Both the position numbers and the translations under genes were made by a program. The notes under the pieces are model-generated. The model was not told the DNA's origin. It ran no database searches and saw only the letters and a list, made by a program, of their open reading frames with translations. A stretch of 64,000 bases of DNA, from the NCBI RefSeq assembly GCF_900111775.1, contig NZ_FOJJ01000038.1, forward strand, positions 62,001 through 126,000, given 5' to 3'. Below, in pieces: positions 1-8,300 of the stretch. The first letter of the stretch is position 1. The number at the start of each line of letters is the position of its first letter. This stretch comes from Desulfuromonas acetexigens. Lineage in GTDB: Bacteria > Desulfobacterota > Desulfuromonadia > Desulfuromonadales > Trichloromonadaceae.

Positions 1-1
1 C

Positions 2-418
2 ATCAACTTTGCCGACGCCATGCTCGGCATCATCGCCCAGCGCCTGGTGCGCCGCCTGTGCACTCAGTGTAAGGTGCCCTATCACCCCAACCCTGAGGAA
101 TACGAGCAGCTGGTGGAATCCTACGGGCGGGAATATTTCGAACGCCACGGCATGCCCGCCTACGACGACAAGTTGCTGCTGCAGCGGGCCAAGGGCTGCC
201 CGGCCTGCGACGGTTTCGGCTACAGCGGACGTATCGCCATCCAGGAGCTGCTGGTCAACTCCCCCGCCGTCCGCCTCGCCATCCGTCAGCGCTCGGGGGC
301 GGACATCATCGAGCAGGTGGCCCGTGACGAAGGGATGGTGACCCTGCGCCAGGACGGCATCGAAAAGGTCTTCCACGGCATCACCGACTTCAACCAGGTC
401 AATATGGTCTGCCTCTGA
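2..418 (+). CDS. GspE/PilB-type secretion ATPase, C-terminal fragment
   Basis: The frame is open from the window edge and ends at a TGA, so only the last 138 codons are present. The product resembles the C-terminal end of type II secretion / type IV pilus assembly ATPases of the GspE/PulE/PilB family. Two CxxC pairs are visible (CTQC, then CPAC about 50 residues later), which form the zinc-binding tetracysteine element of these ATPases, followed by the conserved GYSGR...QELL segment. These proteins power pilus or pseudopilus assembly from the cytoplasmic face of the inner membrane. The Walker motifs would lie outside the window. The gene converges on the minus-strand genes downstream and ends just before a bidirectional hairpin. 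GspE versus PilB cannot be decided from this part. Confidence 0.85.
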   Translation: MNFADAMLGIIAQRLVRRLCTQCKVPYHPNPEEYEQLVESYGREYFERHGMPAYDDKLLLQRAKGCPACDGFGYSGRIAIQELLVNSPAVRLAIRQRSGADIIEQVARDEGMVTLRQDGIEKVFHGITDFNQVNMVCL

Positions 419-448
419 CCCTGATCATCGGCATCCGCCCAGATGAAG

Positions 449-482
449 AACGGGCCGGCTCCCTTTTGGGAACCGGCCCGTT
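449..482. terminator. Bidirectional hairpin terminator
   Basis: A 15 bp inverted repeat (AACGGGCCGGCTCCC with its complement, one G-T wobble) encloses a short T-rich loop. It lies between the convergent ATPase gene and the outermost pyc 3' fragment. It probably was the original pyc terminator before the 1.8 kb units entered. Confidence 0.7.
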
Positions 483-519
483 GACGTTTGCATTTCACGC
501 CCCGAAAGAGGCTTTTTTA

Positions 520-750
520 TCAGCCGAGGAGCACGAGCAGATCGCCCTGCTGCACCTGATCCCCCTCCTTGAAGAGGACTTCCTTGACCACACCGTCTTC
601 CTTGGCCTTGACGTTGGTCTCCATCTTCATCGCCTCGGTGGAGAGGAGGGTCTCGCCGGCCTTGACCTCGTCGCCGACATTCACCAGCAGCTTGAAGATC
701 TTGCCCGGCATCGGTGCTCCGACCTGCCTGAATAAGGTGGCCCCGGTCAT
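520..750 (-). pseudogene. Detached pyruvate carboxylase biotinyl domain, copy 1
   Basis: This 76-codon frame reproduces the pyc biotinyl domain from QVGAPMPGK to the stop, including the biotin-accepting EAMKMET motif. Homology to intact pyc ends near position 730, after GACCTGC. The first seven codons (MTGATLF) come from unrelated junction sequence. Unlike the other two copies it ends in LLVLLG and is followed by a strong terminator, so it may be the original 3' end of pyc. No convincing Shine-Dalgarno sequence precedes the ATG. A 13-codon frame with a TAATG overlap does, so translation as a free biotin carrier is possible but unproven. Confidence 0.7.
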
Positions 751-1117
751 TAGGACAGGTCGGCGGCGGGAATAAGGTGAGAATCCTTCATGATTATCCC
801 GCCAGTTGGAGAACCGGTCCAGCGTAGCCGGGCCGGGTTTTTTGCCAGAACTCGGTCAGAAACTCGGTCGGCCGGTCCCTGCTGTCAGCATTTATGGTAT
901 CGAGATAGGAGAGGATATTCCGCTTGAGGAGGGACTGACTGACGTAATAGAGGAACTACCTGAAGAGAATTTGCAAAGGCTTGAGTTGGAGAGCAGAAAA
1001 CGGAAGCGATTTTCCGAGGGAATCCTGGCGACAGCACCACGCCCCCCCCCCTTTACATGCGCCTCTCCAAGGCAAGATGGTTCGAGGCCCCCGGGTTTTC
1101 CGGGGGCCTCGATAATC
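751..1117. other. Unit A spacer between exported-protein gene and pyc fragment
   Basis: No convincing gene was found. On the minus strand a roughly 55-codon stretch without start (reading ...LSYLDTINADSRDRPTE...) ends near 800 and could be a decayed coding remnant. The same spacer recurs almost identically at 3813-4178. Open frames on the plus strand here look like chance frames. Confidence 0.5.
1083..1111 (-). terminator. Hairpin after exported-protein gene, copy 1
   Basis: A perfect 12 bp stem (CGAGGCCCCCGG with its complement) and a GTTTT loop lie 6 nt past the stop of the 268-residue protein gene. No T-tract follows on the minus strand, so it may only stabilise the mRNA end. Confidence 0.5.
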
Positions 1118-1924
1118 TCAAGGTGCGGTAATAAACACCAGGCGATCGGAATCATTGGCCGTTTTTCCATCGCTGCGCACCCCCTCGACGCTCAACTCCA
1201 GAACATTGCGACCCGACTCCAGGGGGAGAGTAACAAACTGTCTCGACCCGGGGGAGGGCTCGAACAACGGACGAATATCCTTCTTATTGAGCGTTGCCGT
1301 AAATGTGGCCGGATCGATGGTCCCCCCATAATAGATCTGCAAATCAAAGGAAGTAATCCCTTTTTCCATGGTCGTTGTAGCATCTTGCGGCTGATGATAC
1401 CCAAGGAAGGCATTGACGTCGGCTGGTCGTTGGCCATGCCCGAAATATAATTTTGGTATGAAGTCAACGTACGGTTCCAGCGCTTCGGAAGCGGAGTATT
1501 TGTTGGTAACCTTCCATTCCCCCTCTTCCATGACCAGGGTGTAGGGGAGAAGAAACTGATCACCGATATCGTCGATGATCCGTACCACCAGCACCCTGGC
1601 ATCGAGATAATCCAGGCTCTCGGCAATAACCCCCTGAACGAAGCCACGGCGGAATATGGCCAATTCAGCCATGGGGTCGAGTTGGTTCCTCTCGAAATCG
1701 GCCTTTTTTTCAGCAGCGGCCGCTTCCGTCAGAGTCTGGTAGTGCCACTCAAGGTCACCGGCCATGTAGGCCGAGAAAAAAGCATTCAGGGCATTTTCTG
1801 GCGTACCATAAGAAGCTTGCCCCTTCTCGGAAATGACTATCGGCCTATTGGGTTCTGCCAAAGAGATGGTTGGACCTATGACCAACTGTAACATCATAAA
1901 TACTGCCATCAAGCGGTTGCTCAT
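1118..1924 (-). CDS. Exported 268-aa protein of unknown function, paralog 1
   Basis: The product starts with a classical signal peptide (residues 1-23, ending SLA). A mixed alpha/beta region follows (about 40-150) that resembles small NTF2-like folds (TPENALNAFFSAY...). The last about 80 residues look beta-rich, possibly Ig-like. The function is not recognised. A GGAGG Shine-Dalgarno sequence precedes the ATG. It is 268 residues like its paralog at 4179-4985: residues 1-39 and the last 80 are identical, and all of the roughly 36 differences fall between residues 40 and 188. It lies inside tandem unit A. The upstream gene fragment ends only 16 nt before its start, so both once shared an operon. 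Confidence 0.8.
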   Translation of the reverse strand: MSNRLMAVFMMLQLVIGPTISLAEPNRPIVISEKGQASYGTPENALNAFFSAYMAGDLEWHYQTLTEAAAAEKKADFERNQLDPMAELAIFRRGFVQGVIAESLDYLDARVLVVRIIDDIGDQFLLPYTLVMEEGEWKVTNKYSASEALEPYVDFIPKLYFGHGQRPADVNAFLGYHQPQDATTTMEKGITSFDLQIYYGGTIDPATFTATLNKKDIRPLFEPSPGSRQFVTLPLESGRNVLELSVEGVRSDGKTANDSDRLVFITAP

Positions 1925-2048
1925 CGCTGAAACCTCCGGTTCAATTCAACAGGGTAGAATCATAAAAGTTGGGCAAAGCAAATTCGACCGGCATCAGGTT
2001 GTCGGCCTTGAGATAGGTACGACTGCTCGGAGTTATCTTTAATTCTTT

Positions 2049-2057
2049 GCCGAAAAC
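2049..2057. repeat. Target-site duplication, left copy
   Basis: GCCGAAAAC directly abuts the left IS end. The right copy is at 3310-3318. Confidence 0.95.
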
Positions 2058-3309
2058 CACTGCTGTCTCACAGTTTCACAGCAGGCATAACTGACCGTTC
2101 TGCAAGCCGTTTTCTGGCGTTGGTGGGTTAAACAGTTCCGCCAAATCCCGTCGCTCGAACAAGTTCAGTTGCAATATCCGCAACATACGTTGTAACGAGG
2201 CGCCGATTTTCGACTGGAACTTCAGAAACGACAGCACCAGGTAGGCGCACAGGGCGATCCAGAGCTGGGTCTTCACCGCGTTCATGGAGGTGCCGAGGAA
2301 GCTCTTCACTTTCAGGTTCTGTTTGATCCACTTGAAGAAGAGCTCGATCTGCCAGCGCTCCTTGTAGAGATCGGCCACCGTTTGCGCCGGCAGGTCCAAG
2401 GCGTTGGTCACGAACTGATAGACGATGTCCGTTTCCGCGTCCCGATAGGTCACCAGCCGGAAGGTTTCGGAAAGATTCCCCAGCCGGATTTCGCGGTCTT
2501 CCGTCACTCCCGGACTTTTGCGGCCCCGGCGCTTTTTGCCGGGCGTGACGATGGCGTTGCTCTTGAGACGGGAGACGAAGAACACCCCGTCCTCGCACAA
2601 CTCCCGATACCAGGCGTAGTCGGTGTAGCCGCGATCGAAGACCACGTAGGAGCCCTTGGGGAGCGCGAGGGTCCGGGCCAGATTGATTTCGTGCTCCCGG
2701 CCCGCGGTCAAATCGACAAAGGCGGGCAGATAGCCGTCGGCGTCGGGTCCGACATGAAGCTTGGCCGCGCCCTTGGTTTTCTGGTACTTGGCCCAGGGGA
2801 ACAGGGACAGGGTCAGGTCGAGCAGGGAGGCATCCAGTAGATAGATCTTCCCGTTCAGCTTGAATTTCCTGTTCCGTCGCGCCATCGACTGACAGCGCCC
2901 CAACAGCCGCTGAAACAGCTCCTCATAGAGCGTATGGGGCTGATTCTCGTTGCAGCGCGCCAGGGTTGCCCGGCTGAACGCCTTGATGCCCAGGTGGTAG
3001 ATCTTTTGACCTTGAACGGCGAGGTTGTCCACCACGTCCCGCAGGCTGCATCGGCCGGACAGCTGCGCCGTCAGCATGGCGACGAACTGAGTCCAGCGGG
3101 TAAACGAACGAAACTTCTGCCCGGCGTGATGCTTATTGGCCAGGGACTGAAATTCATGTCTCGGGAAAATTCGTACTATGCGAAAGAACGGTGCTACAAT
3201 GCGGCATGGCTCGGAACTCCTTAGTTTTATAATGGTTTTGGCGAACACATTATAACGCAGAGGAGCCTCCGGGCCTTCTATTTTCTGTTCAAACTGTGAG
3301 ACAGCAGTG
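2058..3309 (-). mobile_element. IS4-family insertion sequence, 1252 bp
   Basis: Both ends carry the perfect 19 bp inverted repeat CACTGCTGTCTCACAGTTT. The element is flanked by the 9 bp direct repeat GCCGAAAAC, which occurs once at the matching place in unit B (5110-5118), proving insertion into a pre-existing unit. The size, the 9 bp duplication and the DDE transposase with its Y-R-E-K signature fit the IS4 family, in the subgroup whose transposases begin with a DUF4372 domain. Insertion happened after the unit was duplicated, or at least affects only one copy. Confidence 0.95.
2076..3248 (-). CDS. IS4-family transposase, probably frameshifted near the N-terminus
   Basis: The 390-codon frame contains an N-terminal DUF4372 region (FPRHEFQSLANKHHAG...), then the DDE core: Asp in LLDASLLDL, Asp in VFDRGYTDY, and the YKERWQIELFFKWIK signature that holds the catalytic Glu. 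It catalyses cut-and-paste transposition of its own IS. The frame begins at a GTG with no good ribosome site. The only strong Shine-Dalgarno sequence (AAGGAG, 3217-3222) serves an ATG at 3207 that reads MPHCSTVLS, which matches the usual family start, but then stops after 17 codons in another frame. A single lost base around codon 10 would explain this, so the enzyme is probably inactive. Confidence 0.8.
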   Translation of the reverse strand: MFAKTIIKLRSSEPCRIVAPFFRIVRIFPRHEFQSLANKHHAGQKFRSFTRWTQFVAMLTAQLSGRCSLRDVVDNLAVQGQKIYHLGIKAFSRATLARCNENQPHTLYEELFQRLLGRCQSMARRNRKFKLNGKIYLLDASLLDLTLSLFPWAKYQKTKGAAKLHVGPDADGYLPAFVDLTAGREHEINLARTLALPKGSYVVFDRGYTDYAWYRELCEDGVFFVSRLKSNAIVTPGKKRRGRKSPGVTEDREIRLGNLSETFRLVTYRDAETDIVYQFVTNALDLPAQTVADLYKERWQIELFFKWIKQNLKVKSFLGTSMNAVKTQLWIALCAYLVLSFLKFQSKIGASLQRMLRILQLNLFERRDLAELFNPPTPENGLQNGQLCLL

Positions 3310-3318
3310 GCCGAAAAC
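3310..3318. repeat. Target-site duplication, right copy
   Basis: GCCGAAAAC directly abuts the right IS end and matches the empty site at 5110-5118 in unit B. Confidence 0.95.
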
Positions 3319-3526
3319 TTTGATTTTCCCTTCGGCGGTAGCGGTTAAACTCTCGAATTTTGACAATGGCAATAATGTTTCGCTCGCATCCCACTTGGGA
3401 AGCCTGCGGTTCTCTGCGGCAATCTATCGCGCTCTAATCCGGCGGCCGACCGAACAGGCAGGCCCGGAACTGGTCGAGTCGGGGATCAAATGCCCGTTGA
3501 GCCAATTTCCACAGGCACAATGACAA

Positions 3527-3554
3527 GAGCCGGCCCCAGAACGGGAGCCGGCTC
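3527..3554. terminator. Hairpin terminator at the unit A/B boundary
   Basis: GAGCCGGC pairs with GCCGGCTC, extended by CCC/GGG with one bulged A. It is identical to the hairpin after intact pyc at 5327-5354. Confidence 0.6.
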
Positions 3555-3581
3555 ATGCATTTCATCGAATAATTTCAGTTA

Positions 3582-3812
3582 TCAACACAGAATCACGAGC
3601 AGATCGCCCTGCTGCACCTGATCCCCCTCCTTGAAGAGGACTTCCTTGACCACACCGTCTTCCTTGGCCTTGACGTTGGTCTCCATCTTCATCGCCTCGG
3701 TGGAAAGGAGGGTCTCGCCAGCTTTGACCTCGTCGCCGACATTCACCAGCAGCTTGAAGATCTTACCCGGCATCGGCGCTCCGACCTGCTTGAATAAGGT
3801 GGCCCCGGTCAT
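3582..3812 (-). pseudogene. Detached pyruvate carboxylase biotinyl domain, copy 2
   Basis: This has the same 76-codon layout as copy 1: seven junction codons (MTGATLF), then the pyc biotinyl domain from QVGAPMPGK with EAMKMET. It ends in LLVILC exactly as intact pyc does, and differs from pyc by only a few bases over about 200 bp. Homology stops at about 3791, where AATAAGGTGGCC replaces the pyc sequence. It would make a free-standing biotin carrier if translated, but no clear ribosome site is present. Confidence 0.7.
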
Positions 3813-3841
3813 TAGGACAGGTCGGCGGCGGGAATAAGGTG
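3781..3841. repeat. Junction repeats at the unit end
   Basis: CCGACCTG (3781-3788) faces CAGGTCGG (3817-3824) as a perfect 8 bp inverted repeat across the pyc/unit junction, and GAATAAGGTG occurs at 3792-3801 and 3832-3841. The same arrangement is found in unit A around 720-779. These may be recombination-site arms or just the end of the inserted DNA. Confidence 0.45.
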
Positions 3842-4178
3842 AGAATCCTTCATGATTATCCCGCCAGTTGGAGAACCGGTCCAGCGTAGCCGGGCCGGGT
3901 TTTTTGCCAGAACTCGGTCAGAAACTCGGTCGGCCGGTCCCTGCTGTCAGCATTTATGGTATCGAGATAGGAGAGGATATTCCGCTTGAGGAGGGACTGA
4001 CTGACGTAATAGAGGAACTACCTGAAGAGAATTTGCAAAGGCTTGAGTTGGAGAGCAGAAAACGGAAGCGATTTTCCGAGGGAATCCTGGCGACAGCACC
4101 ACGCCCCCCCCCTTTACATGCGCATCTCCAAGGCAAGATGGTTCGAGGCCCCCGGGTTTTCCGGGAGCCTCGATAATC
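3813..4178. other. Unit B spacer
   Basis: This is a near-identical copy of the spacer at 751-1117. It contains the same start-less minus-strand remnant and a C-tract one base shorter than in unit A. No gene is supported. Confidence 0.5.
4144..4172 (-). terminator. Hairpin after exported-protein gene, copy 2
   Basis: This is the same hairpin as at 1083-1111, with one base change that puts a C-A mismatch in the stem. Confidence 0.45.
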
Positions 4179-4985
4179 TCAAGGTGCGGTAATAAACACC
4201 AGGCGATCGGAATCATTGGCCGTTTTTCCATCGCTGCGCACCCCCTCGACGCTCAATTCCAGAACATTGCGACCCGACTCCAGGGGGAGAGTAACAAACT
4301 GTCTCGACCCGGGGGAGGGCTCGAACAACGGACGAATATCCTTCTTATTGAGCGTTGCCGTAAATGTGGCCGGATCGATGGTCCCCCCATAATAGATCTG
4401 CAAATCAAAGGAAGTAATCCCATTTACCAGGGTCGTTGTGGCCTCTTGCGGCTGATGATACCCAAGGAAGGCATTGACATCGGCTGGTCGTTGGCCATGC
4501 CCGAAATATAATTTAGGAATAAAACGGCTGTACGGTTCCAGCGCTTCAGCATCGGAGAATTTGTTGGTAACCTTCCAAACGCCCCCTTCTCTGACCAGGG
4601 TATAGGGGATCAAGAATTGGTCGCCGAGATCGTCGGTGATTCGAACCACCAGCACCCTGGCATCAAGATAATCAAAGGTCTCGGTAATGGTCCCCTGGAC
4701 AAAACCACGGCGAAACATGGCCAATTCAACCATCGGGTCGAGTTTATTTTCCTCGTTGTCGGCTTTTTCTACAGCCGCACTCTCTGCTGTCAGGGTCTGG
4801 AAGTACCACTCCAGATCCTCGGCCATGCAGGCCGAGAATAATGAGTTCAAGGCGTTTTCCGGGGTATCATAAGAGGCCTGTCCCTTCTCGGAAATGACTA
4901 TCGGCCTATTGGGTTCTGCCAAAGAGATGGTTGGACCTATGACCAACTGTAACATCATAAATACTGCCATCAGGCGGTTGCTCAT
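4179..4985 (-). CDS. Exported 268-aa protein of unknown function, paralog 2
   Basis: This is the paralog of the protein encoded at 1118-1924, with the same signal peptide, length and C-terminal domain. Substitutions concentrate between residues 40 and 188, including charge changes in the TLTAESAAVEKADNEENK stretch. The residues RRGFVQG, DYLDARVLVVRI and FIPKLYFGHGQRPADVNAF are conserved in both, so the fold is kept. A GGAGG ribosome site precedes the ATG. The function is unknown. Its export, the small NTF2-like middle and the beta-rich end suggest a binding protein of the cell envelope, but that is a guess. Confidence 0.8.
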   Translation of the reverse strand: MSNRLMAVFMMLQLVIGPTISLAEPNRPIVISEKGQASYDTPENALNSLFSACMAEDLEWYFQTLTAESAAVEKADNEENKLDPMVELAMFRRGFVQGTITETFDYLDARVLVVRITDDLGDQFLIPYTLVREGGVWKVTNKFSDAEALEPYSRFIPKLYFGHGQRPADVNAFLGYHQPQEATTTLVNGITSFDLQIYYGGTIDPATFTATLNKKDIRPLFEPSPGSRQFVTLPLESGRNVLELSVEGVRSDGKTANDSDRLVFITAP

Positions 4986-5001
4986 CGCTGAAACCTCCGG
5001 T

Positions 5002-5223
5002 TCAATTCAACAGGGTAGAATCATAAAAGTTGGGCAAAGCAAATTTGACCGGCATCAGGTTGTCGGCCTTGAGATAGGTGCGACTGCTCGGAGTTATCTT
5101 TAATTCTTTGCCGAAAACTTTGATTTTCCCTTCGGCGGTAGCGGTTAAACTCTCGAATTTTGACAACGGCAATAATGCTTCGCTCGCATTCCCCTTGGGA
5201 AGCCTGCGGTTCTCTGCGGCAAT
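5002..5223 (-). pseudogene. 3' fragment of an unrecognised gene in unit B
   Basis: A 73-codon frame runs from a TAG to a TGA without a usable start. Its end (KIKVFGKELKITPSSRTY..., then KADNLMPVKFALPNFYDS) has protein-like composition and GC-rich third positions in its last third. It stops 16 nt before the exported-protein gene. It looks like the C-terminus of a gene that was cut when the unit formed. The family was not recognised. The copy in unit A is split by the IS. Confidence 0.45.
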
Positions 5224-5381
5224 CTATCGCGCTCTAATCCGGCGGCCGACCGAACAGGCAGGCCCGGAACTGGTCGAGTCGGGGATCAAATGCCCGTTGA
5301 GCCAATTTCCACAGGCACAATGACAAGAGCCGGCCCCAGAACGGGAGCCGGCTCATGCATTTCATCGAATAATTTCAGTTA
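5224..5381. other. Junction between pyc stop and the unit
   Basis: No gene is seen. The stretch holds the pyc terminator and the point where sequence shared by both units meets the pyc stop codon. The same 160 bp recurs at 3424-3581. Confidence 0.5.
5327..5354 (-). terminator. Terminator of pyc
   Basis: The stem GAGCCGGC/GCCGGCTC, extended by CCC/GGG, lies 28 nt past the pyc stop. The T-tract is weak. Confidence 0.6.
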
Positions 5382-8300
5382 TCAACACAGAATCACGAGC
5401 AGATCGCCCTGCTGCACCTGATCCCCCTCCTTGAAGAGGACTTCCTTGACCACACCGTCTTCCTTGGCCTTGACGTTGGTCTCCATCTTCATCGCCTCGG
5501 TGGAAAGGAGGGTCTCGCCGGCTTTGACCTCGTCGCCGACATTCACCAGCAGCTTGAAGATCTTGCCCGGCATCGGCGCGCCGACCTGCTTGGCGTCGTC
5601 GGGATCGGCCTTGCGGTGCTCGGCGACATCGGATTCGACAGCGAGATCCTTGACCATCACCTGACGGGGCTCGCCGTTGAGTTCGAAGTAGATGTGGCGG
5701 GTGCCGTCGGGATGCAGATTGCCAACGGCGTTGAGCTTGATGATCAAGGTCTTGCCCGACTCGATCTCGAAGGTCGTTTCATCCCCGACTTCCAGCCCGT
5801 AGAAGAAGACCGGCGTCGGTACCTTGGAGAGATCGCTGTATTCCTGACGCTCGCGATCAAACGTTTCGAAGACGCCGGGATAGAGAACCGCCGAGAGCAC
5901 TTCCCGCTCGCTGATCGGATGGCCGAGCTTTTTCTCCACTTCAGCCTTTTTGGCGGCGAAATCGACCGGCTCCAGCAGTTCGCCGGGGCGGCAGGTCAGG
6001 GGCTTTTCGTCCTTGAGAATGATCCTCTGCAACTCCGGCGGAAAACCGCCCACCGGCTGGCCGATCATCCCCTTGAAGAAGTCGATGACCCCCTGCGGGA
6101 AGGTATAGTCCATCCCCCGCGCGAAAACATCCTCCGGCTCCAGGTTGTTCTGGATCATGAACATGGCCATGTCACCGACAATTTTCGACGAGGGCGTGAC
6201 CTTGATCACATCGCCGAACATGTCGTTGACCTTGCGGTACATCTCCTTGCACTCTTCCCAGCGGTGCCCGAGTCCCAGGCCTTCGACCTGCGGCTTGTAG
6301 TTGGAGTACTGGCCGCCGGGGATTTCGTGATGATAGACCTGGGCGGTGCCGCTGCGCAGCTCCGACTCGAAGGGGGCGTAGTAGGTCCGTACCGTCTCCC
6401 AGTAGTTGGCCAGTTGCTGAATCCCCTGCTGGTCGAGACGGGGATCCCAGATCGTCCCTTCCAGGGCGGAGAGCAGGGCGTTCATGTTCGGCTGGGCGGT
6501 CAGACCCGAAACCGAGGAGAGCGCCACATCGACGATGTCGACCCCAGCCTGGGCGGCCATCATCAGCATCGCCCCGCCATTGCTGGAGGTATCGTGGGTG
6601 TGCAGATGGATGGGAATACCGACTTCGTTCTTCAGGGCGCGAATCAGTTTCTCGGCGGCGAAAGGCTTGAGCAGGCCGGCCATATCCTTGATCGCCAGGA
6701 TGTGAGCGCCCATCGACTCCAGCTCCTTGGCCAGATCGACGTAGTACTTGAGGGGATACTTGTCCCGCTTGGGATCAAGGATATCCCCGGTGTAGCACAT
6801 GGCCGCCTCGCAGATGGCGTTATTCTTGCGCACCGCGTCCATGGCCACCTTCATCCCCTTGGTCCAGTTCAGGGAGTCGAAGACACGGAAGACGTCGATG
6901 CCGCTCTCCGCCGCCTTGGCGACGAACTCCTCGACGACGTTATCAGGGTAGTTGGTATAGCCGACGGCGTTGGAGCCGCGCAGCAGCATCTGGAAGAGGA
7001 TGTTGGGAATCTTGGTGCGCAGGCGGTCAAGGCGCTCCCAGGGATCTTCCTTGAGAAAGCGCATGGAAACGTCGAAGGTGGCGCCCCCCCACATCTCCAG
7101 AGAGAAGAGCCCGCCGCCGAGATAGCTGGTGGCTTCGGCGATGCGCTCCAGATCGTAGGTGCGGAAGCGGGTCGCCATCAGCGACTGATGGGCGTCACGC
7201 ATGGTCGTATCGGTAATGAGCAGCTTGCGCTCCTTGAGCGCCCACTGGGCCAGCCCCTCCGGCCCTTTTTCCAGCAGGATGTCGCGACTCCCCCGGGGGC
7301 GCACGGCGTTGTAGGGGATATCGGGAATATCGGCCTCGCGCAGATCGGTGGAACGGAGCGGCTGCTTGATGCCGGGATAGCCGTTGACCACCGTATGTCC
7401 CATGAACTTGAGCAGTTTGTTGGCGCGGTCCTTCTTCTCACGAATTTTGAAAAGTTCCGGATTTTCGTCGAGATAGGAGGTATCGCACAGGCCGTCGAGG
7501 AAAATTTTGTGGGTGATGACATTTTCCAGAAAGCCGATATTGGTCTTCACCCCGCGGATACGGAACTCCTGCAGGGCGCGATGCATGGAGCGGGCTGCCG
7601 TGTGGAAGTTCAGTCCCCAGGTGGTGATCTTCACCAGCAGCGAATCGTAGTGAGGGGCAATGCGCGAACCCGAGTAGGCATTGCCGGCGTCGAGGCGCAC
7701 GCCGAAACCGGCGGGGCTGCGATAGACCTTGAGGGTGCCGAAATCGGGGGCGAAATTGTTGGCCGGATCCTCGGTGGTGACCCGGCACTGGATGGCGTGG
7801 CCGCGCAGTTCGATATCGGCCTGGCTGCCGACACCGATCTCCGGATCGGAGAGCTTATGCCCCTCAGCCACGAGGATCTGGGTCTGCACCAGATTGCGCC
7901 CGGTGACCGCCTCGGTGACCGTATGTTCCACCTGGATGCGCGGATTGGTCTCGATGAAATAAAAATTCTGCTCCTTATCCATCAAGAATTCGACCGTGCC
8001 GGCATTGATGTAACCGACGCTGCCGGCGATCTTCATAGCCATGGCACAGACTTCCTCACGCTTCTCGGGAGAGAGACTCGGCGAGGGGGCCAGCTCGATG
8101 ACCTTCTGATGGCGACGCTGGATGGAGCAGTCACGCTCGAAGTAGTGGACGATGTTGCCGTGCTTGTCGCCCATGATCTGCACTTCGATGTGCTTGGGCT
8201 TTTCCAGATATTTTTCCAGAAAAACCGAAGCGTTGCCGAAAGCCGCCTTGGCCTCGGAAGCCGCCGACTTGAGACCTTCGAGCAGCTCCTTCTGGTTGTA

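Larger units (their letters stand above)
1941..3423 (-). pseudogene. 3' gene fragment in unit A, split by the IS
   Basis: This is the unit A copy of the start-less frame at 5002-5223. It is interrupted after position 2057 by the IS element and continues at 3310. Differences from the other copy include a Lys to Glu change near the 3' end and Gly-Asn to Trp-Asp near the 5' end. With no start and an insertion it cannot make a product. Confidence 0.45.
532..3593 (-). repeat. Tandem pyc-terminal unit A (interrupted by IS)
   Basis: This is the first of two direct repeats of about 1.8 kb (1801 bp once the IS and one target-site copy are removed). In minus-strand order it holds the 3' fragment of an unknown gene, a 268-residue exported-protein gene, a 390 bp spacer and the last about 200 bp of pyc. 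The offset to unit B is 3061-3062 bp before the IS, and 1800 bp after it. The flanks are nearly identical to unit B, while the middle of the exported-protein gene is clearly divergent. Confidence 0.85.
3594..5393 (-). repeat. Tandem pyc-terminal unit B
   Basis: This second unit is 1800 bp and intact. It has the same order of parts as unit A and abuts the partial third copy that is the 3' end of functional pyc. Positions 3594 and 5394 start the same sequence, so the period is exactly 1800 bp. Confidence 0.9.

Noticed and set aside
806-1450. A 214-codon plus-strand frame across the unit A spacer
   Set aside because: It runs antisense through the exported-protein gene. In unit B the same frame stops after 102 codons because of a one-base difference in a C-tract.
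1118-4985. Diversity-generating retroelement as the cause of the variable protein centres
   Set aside because: No reverse transcriptase or template repeat is present and the changes are not limited to adenines.
520-5592. A classical phage or integrative element at the pyc end
   Set aside because: No integrase, phage or conjugation gene lies between the repeats, and the shared segment is much longer than usual attachment cores.
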